Below are positions 5,705-12,110 of a DNA stretch of 12,110 bases, in pieces. The notes below the pieces were generated by a model. The model ran no database searches. It was not told the DNA's origin and saw only the letters and a list, made by a program, of their open reading frames with translations. Position 1 is the stretch's first letter, and every line of letters starts with the position of its first letter. The stretch covers positions 1 to 12,110 of the forward strand of contig DUWJ01000240.1 of NCBI GenBank assembly GCA_012842765.1. The letters run 5' to 3'. Both the position numbers and the translations under genes were made by a program. The DNA is from Bacillota bacterium (GTDB taxonomy: Bacteria > Bacillota > DTU025).

Positions 5705-7372
5705 TTACGATCTCTCCCTATACCGTGGATTGTAGATCTCGTTAACCGAGTTCCCGATAAACACAAACGCCAAGCTTAGAAGCGTAAGCGCTATACCGGG
5801 CGGGAGCAGCCACCACCAAGCCAGACGCGTAAAGGCACCAAACTGCTTGGCATTCTGCAGCATTCTTCCCCATGTAGGAACGCGCGGGTCTCCCAGGCCA
5901 AGGAAGCTCAATGAAGCCTCCGTGAGAATTGCTCCAGGTATCCTGAGGACCAGATTGGCAAAGATCAGCGGCATCACGTTCGGCAGTATGTGCTCGCGCA
6001 TGATGTAACCACCGGATGCCCCTGATGCCTTAGCCGCCTCTACAAACATCCGTTCCTTCAGCGACAGTGTCTGCGATCTCACCAGCCTTGCAATTCCCAT
6101 CCATGAGAAGATAGCAAGCAAGATGACTATGTTAAGGACACTCTTGCCAAATAGAGCGCCGAGAATAATCAGAACCGGCAAGTCGGGGATGGACATGAGC
6201 ACGTCCGCGATTCGCATGAGGACTTCATCCACCGCGCCCCCAAAATACCCCGCGCAAAGGCCCACACTAGTTCCTATCACAATCGCGATAAACGCGGATG
6301 ACAGACCAATTGCAAGCGCAATTCGCGTTCCATAGATCAGCTGCGACCAGAGGTCTGAACCCATATGGTCAACCCCGAGAATTCCATGAACCAAGCCGAG
6401 AATCTCAAATTTCACCGGGGTAACCATGAGTGTGACAGGACCCTCCTTCGAGTCCGTCCACGAGCTGAGCCTCAAGGTGTAAGTGCCCCTCTCAGAGAAG
6501 AGGATATCAGTTGGCTCGTCGAAGAAGCCCTGCCCCAGTCGCATCTTTAAATCATAGTCTCTCGCATCAACGAGGACCGTTCCTGACTCCACACTTCCGT
6601 AGACCCTTGCATCCCAAACATCGAAGACCTCTCCGTCCGGGGTCATCAGTTCCAGCATGATCACAGTTTCGGCACTGCTAGGCGCATCAACTGAGTAATC
6701 GAAACTGAACGAAAATGTCTGCGGAGGAGTATAGTCATAATCAACTTCATACGTCAAGAGCAGCTTTTTAGCGGATGCATCGATCCCTGAGTCAATCTCG
6801 GGTTCGAAGTCGAAACCATATTCATCCTCGGGCTCTGGCGAAGGCTCAGTCTCCTCGTTGCTTTCCAAAAGTCCCCAAGGATCCCAATCGGTAGCAGCCG
6901 AGGCCCAAAAGCCCTCCTCTTCTTCCCACGTATCTTCCTCGACGGTCTCTTCTACCTCCACCACATGAGTCTGCGGCAGGACTATCTCCATTCCAACCCC
7001 GTCAAAGTATGGAAACTCGTATGGGGAAATGGATATGTCATCCACCTCTTCGCGGACCCAATCATCCGGGCCGAGGTTCATGCGTATGGTCGGCGGAGCG
7101 TCCTTGAATTTTGCGCTCGTCTTGGCCATCCAAGCGGGTGCAGCCAGCCTATCAGCAAGATACAAATCTTCCATCGGATCGTAAGGCGCGATATACGGTG
7201 CGAAAAGCGCGATCAGAACGTATACGATAACTATGCCCAGACCCACCATACCCTGGGGCTTGCGTCTGTACTGTTCCCAAAAGGTAAGCGGCTTTGGAAC
7301 AGCAACGGTGGCGGCCTTAACAGCAGCAGCTCTTTCTTCACTTTTCGACCTCGGCTCAGTCTGCTGACTCAC
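5705..7372 (-). CDS. dppC: Peptide ABC importer permease, DppC/OppC type, with large extracytoplasmic insertion
   Basis: This 555-residue permease is nearly twice the usual length of about 280-300. The N-terminal part is normal for OppC: KPLTFWEQYRRKPQGM, TM1 (43-63), then LFAPYIAPYDP. The standard second part restarts at HGILGVDHMGSDLWSQLIYG (329-348), followed by about five membrane segments. The cytoplasmic ATPase-coupling loop has EAAKASGASGGYIMREHILP (445-464), and a conserved SLSFLGLGDPRVPTWG (488-503) follows. Between them, about 66-328 is extra. It has a very acidic part (24 Asp/Glu in 139-194, no Lys or Arg from 108 to 201) and then a likely beta-rich domain (about 203-320). OppC topology puts the insertion outside the cell membrane, on the receptor side. 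GTG 7372 overlaps the dppB-like stop by 4 bases (GTGA), with AGGTGG upstream. No frameshift or internal stop is present. Confidence 0.93.
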   Translation of the reverse strand: MSQQTEPRSKSEERAAAVKAATVAVPKPLTFWEQYRRKPQGMVGLGIVIVYVLIALFAPYIAPYDPMEDLYLADRLAAPAWMAKTSAKFKDAPPTIRMNLGPDDWVREEVDDISISPYEFPYFDGVGMEIVLPQTHVVEVEETVEEDTWEEEEGFWASAATDWDPWGLLESNEETEPSPEPEDEYGFDFEPEIDSGIDASAKKLLLTYEVDYDYTPPQTFSFSFDYSVDAPSSAETVIMLELMTPDGEVFDVWDARVYGSVESGTVLVDARDYDLKMRLGQGFFDEPTDILFSERGTYTLRLSSWTDSKEGPVTLMVTPVKFEILGLVHGILGVDHMGSDLWSQLIYGTRIALAIGLSSAFIAIVIGTSVGLCAGYFGGAVDEVLMRIADVLMSIPDLPVLIILGALFGKSVLNIVILLAIFSWMGIARLVRSQTLSLKERMFVEAAKASGASGGYIMREHILPNVMPLIFANLVLRIPGAILTEASLSFLGLGDPRVPTWGRMLQNAKQFGAFTRLAWWWLLPPGIALTLLSLAFVFIGNSVNEIYNPRYRERS

Positions 7373-8352
7373 TTTGCACCACCTGCCCCAACGCGGATCC
7401 TCGGATCAACAAGACCGTAGGCAATATCCGCCAGTAAATTGCTTATCACAACGGCCAAGGCTATAAGATAGAAAGCACCTTGCGCCGCCGGATAGTCCAT
7501 CTGAAGCGTAGCATCGAGAAGGTACCTTCCAACCCCATGCCATGAGAATATGCTTTCCGTGATAACAGCCCCTGACACCATCCCGGGCAAGGACATGAAA
7601 AGCAAGGTGACTATCGGCGGGAGAACGCTGCGCAACGCATGGTGATAAAGGACATCTTTCTCCGAAATCCCCTTGGCCCGCGCAGTTATGATGTAGTCCT
7701 GCCCAAGCGCTTCGGTCATTGTGTTCCTAGCATACAGAGCCCATGAACCAAACCCCACAATCATGTTGCTCGTTACCGGGAGTACCAGGTGCCATAGCCT
7801 GTCAAGGAAGATATTCCATCCTCCAGCCGGAGGAGGCGCGCTCATAGTGCCGTGTATGGGCAATATGGGCCAATAGTAACCGAATAGGAGAAGCATGAGC
7901 AACTGGATGAAAAATGTAGGCACTGCATGAGTAAAGAGACCTGCCGTTATCACGACTCGATCCGTAAACGAGCCTGGATTTGCAGCGGCCTTCACTCCCA
8001 AGCGCATCCCCGTCAGTGATGTGAGGATGAATGTGCAAAGGAACAGCTTGATCGTATTGGGAAGCCTTTCCTTGAGTTCCGACCAGACTGGCCGTCTCGT
8101 CGAAAAAGAAAGGCCCATATCAAATTTGAGCAGATTCCCCATATAGGTAACGTACTGCTTTAATGGGGGATCATCTAGGCCGTACTGACTCCTCAATTCA
8201 GCCTTCGCTTCCGGTGTGAAATTGGGATCAATGATCATCTTAGTCGGGTCACCCGGCATCACACGGAAGAGGACGAAGTTGAGGGTGAGTATGACGTATA
8301 GGACTATTAAGGCATAGACCAATCGCTTGATGACATACGAACGAAAACCCAA
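7369..8352 (-). CDS. dppB: Peptide ABC importer permease, DppB/OppB type
   Basis: This 327-residue inner-membrane permease forms the channel with the DppC-like subunit. It begins with the family pattern YVIKRLVYALIVLYVILT and FRVMPGDP, has the extracytoplasmic LRSQYGLDDPPLKQYVTYM segment (53-71) and GLSFSTRRPV, and carries six predicted membrane segments. The EAA coupling loop is at about 223-247 (ARAKGISEKDVLYHHALRSV), followed by the conserved ITESIFSWHGVGRYLLDA (264-281). Length and motifs are ordinary, in contrast to its partner. The start is TTG 8352, with GAGGTGA about 8 bases upstream; no ATG fits the conserved N-terminus. It lies 89 bases after the SBP1 stop, with a stable hairpin in between, and overlaps the next gene by 4 bases. 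Confidence 0.95.
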   Translation of the reverse strand: MGFRSYVIKRLVYALIVLYVILTLNFVLFRVMPGDPTKMIIDPNFTPEAKAELRSQYGLDDPPLKQYVTYMGNLLKFDMGLSFSTRRPVWSELKERLPNTIKLFLCTFILTSLTGMRLGVKAAANPGSFTDRVVITAGLFTHAVPTFFIQLLMLLLFGYYWPILPIHGTMSAPPPAGGWNIFLDRLWHLVLPVTSNMIVGFGSWALYARNTMTEALGQDYIITARAKGISEKDVLYHHALRSVLPPIVTLLFMSLPGMVSGAVITESIFSWHGVGRYLLDATLQMDYPAAQGAFYLIALAVVISNLLADIAYGLVDPRIRVGAGGAK

Positions 8353-8387
8353 ATCCGTCTCACCTCATTCTGCCTTATCACCGGCTA

Positions 8388-8420
8388 TGCCGCCCCAGGC
8401 CCCAATGGCCCGGGGCGGCA
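8388..8420 (-). promoter_or_regulatory. Stable hairpin between the SBP1 and dppB-like genes
   Basis: TGCCGCCCC (8388-8396) pairs with GGGGCGGCA (8412-8420). After an A/C mismatch the stem continues with GGCC/GGCC around a CCAAT loop. On the minus strand no T-run follows (the T-run lies before it), so it probably does not fully stop transcription. A position between the binding-protein and permease genes fits an mRNA-stabilising or partial-attenuation element that raises binding-protein levels, as known for other importer operons. The function here is inference. Confidence 0.65.
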
Positions 8421-8441
8421 AAAAGCCAGATCATTTAGGCC

Positions 8442-10148
8442 CTACTTCTTCAGACGCCAGTAGTTCGGGTTCTTAACGAGCCTTACATATTCGCCGGGCA
8501 CGTATTCCTTAAGAATGAAGGGTCCCGTTCCAACAAGTTTGGAGTAACCCTTAATCTTCGGGTGCGGCTCCTTCCAAGGCTCGAAGCCCTTCCAGTCCTT
8601 TACATCCTTCCAGATGTGCTTAGGCAGGAAGGACAGGTCTGCACTGTAGATGTGCCAGTAGCTGACGTTGGCGAAGTAGACCTTGACCGTGTATTTGTCG
8701 AGCAGCTCAACCTTGACGATGTCCTGCGTCGCAGGGAGATACCTCGGAACCTTATTCGCTTTGAGGTAGTTGATGGTGAATTCTACATCCTCAGCGGTGA
8801 ACGGCATTCCGTCAGACCACTTGATCCCCTTCTCGATATACCAGGTCACCGTGGTGCCCTTCTTGCCGGGCTGCGGCTCCCATACGCCAACGTCCCACTT
8901 GCGGGCCATCCATGGCATATCATCGAGAGTGTCAGGATGCATTGCCATCAGGCTGTCATTCAACCTTGAGAGCACTTCCTGCTCGTAGGCGCTTGACGCG
9001 ACACACGGGTTGAGGTTCTTCGGCTCCTCTGAAAGCGCCCACCTGATGGTTCCGCCTTCAATGGGCCTGCCTGAACGGTCCACCCTACGTATGTTCAAGG
9101 TGGTCCACAGGTTGTTGTAGCTAGCTGCGCCGAAGCCCTTCATGGGCACGTATCCTGTTACCAGGTCCTTGCGGAACGCATCGATGTACGGCCTCGAGTA
9201 GAGCGGCACGTACGGCATCTCTCTGGCAAGGATCATCTGGCAGGCGTCTGACGCCGCTTTGGCCTCTTTCAAGTTAGACGCGTACCTGAGAAGCTCAGAC
9301 TGTTTGTCGTACTCAGGATTACGCATTCCCGGGTTATTGTAGCCAGCTTCGACGTCCTGTGACGAATGGAAGAAGTCATACAGGAAGTCTGGGTTCCTGC
9401 TGAGCGACCATGCCAGGACATACATGTCAAAATCGCGAATATCGATCTTGTCGAGCATGACTGGGAAGTCCATTGGCTCTGGCACCACAGGCAGACCAAC
9501 CTTCTGGCAGGAATCAGCGATCATCTTGCCGAGTTCCGCGGAGGTCGCGGCTACCTCGTAGGTAGGCGTGAAGATCTTCATCTGGGCAAGCGGTTTGCCC
9601 GTCTTCGGATCGATCCTCACCTTGGTCACAGGATCCAGCTTGTATCCGGCCTTATCCAAAACCTCAGCAGCCTTAGCATAGCTGAATGGATAGACAGGAA
9701 CATCGGCCTTATAGAAAGGCGACACCTGTGGCACAAAACTCGTCATCGGAAGCATATAGCCCTTGAAGAGCGTGCGAATGATGTTATCGCGATCGACACA
9801 GTGTGCAATCGCCTGGCGGATCGGTTGAGAAGCCAACGGCTCCTTCCTCATGTTAAAGCAAAGGTAGAACATGTGGAAACCAAGAGTCATCGTCATGTCG
9901 GAGTTAGGCATGGCCTTAGCCCTGTCGATATCCTCAGGCTGAGTGAGGCCAGACCAGACGACGCTTTCACCACGCTCATATGCGATTCTTCTGGCTTGCT
10001 GCTCCTTTATGATCGGCATAATGATCTCGTCGACGTGCGGACCAGTGGTCTCGAACGCCATCTTCGCGGCGCCGGGCGCGCCGGCGATGCCGAGAGCAAG
10101 CACGAGCGCCAAGACTACGGCAATCGGCAAGCGAACTTTTTTCGGCAT
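8442..10148 (-). CDS. Peptide-binding protein (SBP_bac_5 family) with circularly permuted halves, SBP1
   Basis: A 568-residue exported peptide-binding protein for the adjacent importer. The signal peptide (about 1-28, KKVR then a hydrophobic core, APGAA) has no lipobox cysteine. The order of fold segments is unusual. Residues 37-350 match what is normally the second half: VDEIIMPII, YLCFNM, RQAIAHCVDRDNIIRTLF, YAKAAEVLDKAGY, LAWSLSRNPDFLYDFFHSSQ, MPYVPLYSRPYIDAFRKDLV. A short linker IRRVDRSGRPIE (353-364) leads to what is normally the first half: GGTIRWALSEEPKNLNP (365-381), KGIKWSDGMPFTAEDVEFT (440-458), GTGPFILKEYVPGEYVRLVK (540-559), ending NPNYWRLKK. Each half appears once and complete, so this is a permutation rather than a fusion. 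ATG 10148 is set by AAGGAGGT 9 bases upstream; an earlier in-frame start at 10205 adds 19 non-signal residues. The motif assignment is read by eye. Confidence 0.9.
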   Translation of the reverse strand: MPKKVRLPIAVVLALVLALGIAGAPGAAKMAFETTGPHVDEIIMPIIKEQQARRIAYERGESVVWSGLTQPEDIDRAKAMPNSDMTMTLGFHMFYLCFNMRKEPLASQPIRQAIAHCVDRDNIIRTLFKGYMLPMTSFVPQVSPFYKADVPVYPFSYAKAAEVLDKAGYKLDPVTKVRIDPKTGKPLAQMKIFTPTYEVAATSAELGKMIADSCQKVGLPVVPEPMDFPVMLDKIDIRDFDMYVLAWSLSRNPDFLYDFFHSSQDVEAGYNNPGMRNPEYDKQSELLRYASNLKEAKAASDACQMILAREMPYVPLYSRPYIDAFRKDLVTGYVPMKGFGAASYNNLWTTLNIRRVDRSGRPIEGGTIRWALSEEPKNLNPCVASSAYEQEVLSRLNDSLMAMHPDTLDDMPWMARKWDVGVWEPQPGKKGTTVTWYIEKGIKWSDGMPFTAEDVEFTINYLKANKVPRYLPATQDIVKVELLDKYTVKVYFANVSYWHIYSADLSFLPKHIWKDVKDWKGFEPWKEPHPKIKGYSKLVGTGPFILKEYVPGEYVRLVKNPNYWRLKK

Positions 10149-10157
10149 TAAGTACGT

Positions 10158-10165
10158 ACCTCCTT
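10158..10165 (-). promoter_or_regulatory. Consensus ribosome binding site of SBP1
   Basis: AAGGAGGT on the minus strand, 9 bases before ATG 10148. It fixes the start at MPKKVRLPIAVV, directly at the signal peptide, and predicts high translation as expected for a binding protein. Confidence 0.85.
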
Positions 10166-10374
10166 GAAATGTTAATTTGATTGCATGGGTATCAGTTCTC
10201 GTCACTTTGCGACATATGCGTCGTGTGATTCGAATCGATGGCCCAACAATCCCTGCAGGTGGGAGAAGACAACTTTGCGGCGATAACTCTTTTTAGCCCA
10301 TCGCCATGCCCAAAAGGTTGATTCGTCACCAGATATCAGAATTCCTTCTACCTTCCATGCGCGATACGGCCAAA

Positions 10375-10391
10375 ACTTGAACGCACTTGAA
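10375..10391. repeat. Direct repeat ACTTGAA, one helical turn apart
   Basis: ACTTGAA (10375-10381), CGC, ACTTGAA (10385-10391): two 7-base copies with a 10-base period on the same DNA face. It lies about 230 bases upstream of the SBP1 start. It could be a regulator site, but a repeat this short can also arise by chance. Confidence 0.3.
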
Positions 10392-10513
10392 ACAAATTTG
10401 GTTCCCCGCCTTAACTGTTGTTTATTCGAGGCTTACTGCTAAAGTCCTTCATACCATTATTGATATTAACTTCAGCAACCTCTTACTTGCGCTAGTCCCG
10501 TACCGTACAGGAG

Positions 10514-10551
10514 CGGATGCCCCCCAAGGCAAACGCCTCAGGCGGCATCCG
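10514..10551 (-). terminator. Long hairpin just after SBP2 (no T-run)
   Basis: Seventeen positions pair around a four-base loop (GTTT on the minus strand), with one G-G mismatch and two G-T pairs. The outer arms are CGGATGCC and GGCATCCG. It begins 17 bases after the SBP2 stop (TAG at 10569-10571). No T-run follows on the minus strand, so it may be an imperfect terminator or a 3'-end protector of the SBP2 message. Confidence 0.65.
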
Positions 10552-10568
10552 TCAAGAACGTCGGCGTC

Positions 10569-12110
10569 CTACTTGCTCGGAGGGTTGAGACGCCAGTAGT
10601 TCGGGTTCTTTACGAGCCTCACGTATTCGCCAGGCCTATACTCCTTGAGGATGTATGGACCATGTCCAACCAGCTTAGAGTAACCCTTGATCTTTGGGTG
10701 AGGTTCCTTCCAAGGTTCGAATGTCTTCCAGTCCTTTACATCCTGCCATATGTGCTTCGGCAGGAATTCGGCGACACGATATAGGTGCCAGTAACTTACG
10801 TTTTGGTAGTAGATCTTAACAGTGTATCTGTCGATCAGCTCGACCTTCACAACATCATCAGTAGTGGGCTTGTACCTCGGCACCTGGTTTGCCTTGAGGT
10901 AATCCATAGTGAACTTGACATCCTCAGCGGTGAACGGTTGGCCGTCGGACCACTTTATGCCCTTATTGATGTACCAAGTTACAACTGTGCCCTTCTTACC
11001 AGGCTCAGGCTCCCAGACTCCAACATCCCACTTGCGAGCCATCCACGGCATGTCATCCAGGGTATCCGGATCCATCGCCTGGAGACCGTCATAGATCCTG
11101 GAAAGAACCTCCCATTCGTAGGCGCTGCTGGCGACGCAGGGGTTGAGGTTCTTCGGCTCCTCATCCAACGTCCACCTGATAGTGCCGCCCTCGATCGGCC
11201 TGCCGGACCGGTCAACACGGCGGATATTCAGTGTTGTCCACATATTGTTGTAGCTCGCGGCGCCATAGCCCTTCATCGGAACGTATCCGGTAACGAGGTC
11301 CTTCCTAAAAGCGTCAATGAAAGGCCTCGAATACAGCGGCACGTACGGCATCTCCCTGGCGAGAATAAGCTGAGCCTTGTCTGATGCAGTCTTAGCCGTC
11401 TTGAGATCTGGGGCATAGTTTAGATCCTCAAGAAGCTTATCTAGCTCGGGATCGCGAATACCAGGCCTGTTGTAGCCGGCCTCGACGTCCTGCGACGAAT
11501 GGAAGAAGCTGTATAGGCTTGTTGGGTTCCTGCTAAGGTTCCAGGCCAGGCAGTACATGTCGAATTCCATTATGTCAAGTTTATCGAGCATGACTGGGAA
11601 GTCCATCGGCTCGGGCACGACGGGAAGGCCAACCTTCTGGCATGAATCGGCAATCATTTTGCCAAGTTCCGCAGAGGTCGGAGCAACCTCGTACGTAGGC
11701 GTGAAGATCTTCAATTCACGCATGGGTTTCCCCGTCTTGGGATCGATTCTCTTCTTAGTGGCCGGATCGAGCTTGTAGCCGGCCTTGTCGAGAACCTCCG
11801 CAGCCTTTGCATGACTGAATGGATAGACAGGCACGTCAGCCTTATAGAAAGGCGACACCTGTGGAATGAAACTCGTCATAGGAAGCATATAGCCCTTGAA
11901 GAGCGTGCGGATTATGTTGTCGCGGTCGGTGCAGTGTGCAATAGCCTGACGTACAGCTTGGTCGGCCAATGGGTATTCCCTCATGTTGAAGCAAAGGTAG
12001 AACATGTGAAAACCAAGAGTCATAGTCATGTCAGCATTGGGGATGACCTTCGCCCTATCGATATCCTCAGGCTTGGTAAGGCCAGCCCACACAACACTTT
12101 CGCCGCGCTC
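10569..12110 (-). CDS. Peptide-binding protein with circularly permuted halves, SBP2 (5' end outside window)
   Basis: The last 513 codons of a second exported peptide-binding protein, a close paralogue of SBP1. The frame is open to the window edge, where the first visible residues ERGESVVWAGLT align with SBP1 residues 58-69. By that alignment about 57 codons are missing, and the start should lie near 12281. It has the same swapped order: VVPEPMDFPVMLDKLDI, FHSSQDVEAGYNRPG and VPLYSRPFIDAFRKDLV first; the identical linker RRVDRSGRPIEGGTIRW (about 11182-11226); then SDGQPFTAEDVKFT and VKNPNYWRLNPPSK at the end. Over SBP1 residues 58-186 I count 15 differences in 129 positions by hand. Divergence is greater elsewhere, for example near LLEDLNYAPDLKTAKTA and in the HLYRVAEFLPK segment. 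It is separated from SBP1 by a hairpin and the 420-base spacer. Different peptide preferences of the two are plausible but not shown. Confidence 0.9.
   Translation of the reverse strand, partial: ERGESVVWAGLTKPEDIDRAKVIPNADMTMTLGFHMFYLCFNMREYPLADQAVRQAIAHCTDRDNIIRTLFKGYMLPMTSFIPQVSPFYKADVPVYPFSHAKAAEVLDKAGYKLDPATKKRIDPKTGKPMRELKIFTPTYEVAPTSAELGKMIADSCQKVGLPVVPEPMDFPVMLDKLDIMEFDMYCLAWNLSRNPTSLYSFFHSSQDVEAGYNRPGIRDPELDKLLEDLNYAPDLKTAKTASDKAQLILAREMPYVPLYSRPFIDAFRKDLVTGYVPMKGYGAASYNNMWTTLNIRRVDRSGRPIEGGTIRWTLDEEPKNLNPCVASSAYEWEVLSRIYDGLQAMDPDTLDDMPWMARKWDVGVWEPEPGKKGTVVTWYINKGIKWSDGQPFTAEDVKFTMDYLKANQVPRYKPTTDDVVKVELIDRYTVKIYYQNVSYWHLYRVAEFLPKHIWQDVKDWKTFEPWKEPHPKIKGYSKLVGHGPYILKEYRPGEYVRLVKNPNYWRLNPPSK

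Larger units (their letters stand above)
10149..10568. other. 420-base spacer between the two binding-protein genes
   Basis: No gene-like reading frame is convincing in this spacer. It holds the hairpin at 10514-10551, a direct repeat at 10375-10391, a palindrome GATTCGAATC (10227-10236) and the SBP1 ribosome site. For its size a separate SBP1 promoter is likely, but the best minus-strand candidates are weak, for example TTGGCC, 17 bases, TAGAAG around 10340-10372. I therefore do not call a promoter. No riboswitch core was recognised. Confidence 0.6.

Noticed and set aside
9366..10151. 261-codon plus-strand reading frame opposite SBP1
   Set aside because: It is entirely antisense to a well-supported gene, has no family-like motif and no good ribosome site. 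Its length follows from the composition of the coding strand opposite it. The same holds for the 199-codon frame at 10785-11384 opposite SBP2.
10221..10240. TTCGAATC motif resembling the T-loop of a tRNA
   Set aside because: The flanking bases cannot form a T-arm stem, and no acceptor, D or anticodon arms are present nearby. The palindrome is noted only as part of the spacer.
8442..12110. Half-swapped SBPs as an assembly or frameshift artefact
   Set aside because: Each half occurs once and complete in an open frame behind a proper signal peptide in SBP1. The same order with the same linker occurs in the diverged SBP2, so one misjoin cannot explain both.

Overview
The window looks like chromosomal DNA from a spore-forming or spore-related member of the Bacillota (Firmicutes). 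The clues are a LysM plus SleB-type cell-wall hydrolase, strong AGGAGG-type ribosome binding sites, several TTG and GTG starts, and sigma-A-like promoters. The class cannot be fixed from the sequence. No mobile element, CRISPR array, tRNA or rRNA gene was seen.

Layout. Positions 1-863 (minus) hold a formate/nitrite-transporter family channel with its own promoter and terminator. Divergent from it, 1061-1897 (plus) encodes a secreted two-LysM SleB-like hydrolase, followed by a strong hairpin. Positions 2080-2313 (plus) encode a small FmdB-type zinc-ribbon protein with a clear promoter and terminator. Convergent with it, 2475-3572 (minus) encodes a LysM plus TolB/WD40-like beta-propeller protein without an obvious signal peptide. 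From 3688 to beyond the right edge the minus strand carries a dipeptide/oligopeptide ABC importer. In transcription order this is a substrate-binding protein (SBP2, 5' end outside the window), a second one (SBP1), permease DppB-like, permease DppC-like, ATPase DppD-like and ATPase DppF-like. Permeases and ATPases are tightly packed (4-base overlap, 2-base gap, 13-base overlap). The binding-protein genes are set apart by hairpins and a 420-base spacer, which fits unequal expression of receptor and transporter.

The most unusual content is in the importer. Both substrate-binding proteins have the two halves of the SBP_bac_5 fold in swapped order. After the signal peptide comes what is normally the C-terminal half (beginning at VDEIIMPII), and after a short linker comes what is normally the N-terminal half (beginning GGTIRW and ending at NPNYWR). 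This reads as a circular permutation whose new ends lie in the NPNYW/VDEII loop, and it is shared by two diverged paralogues, so it is unlikely to be an assembly accident. In the same operon the DppC-like permease carries an extra region of about 260 residues between its first and second membrane segments: a very acidic stretch followed by a predicted beta-rich domain, which should lie outside the membrane where the binding protein docks. I infer, but cannot show, that the permuted receptors and the enlarged permease form one co-adapted peptide-uptake variant.
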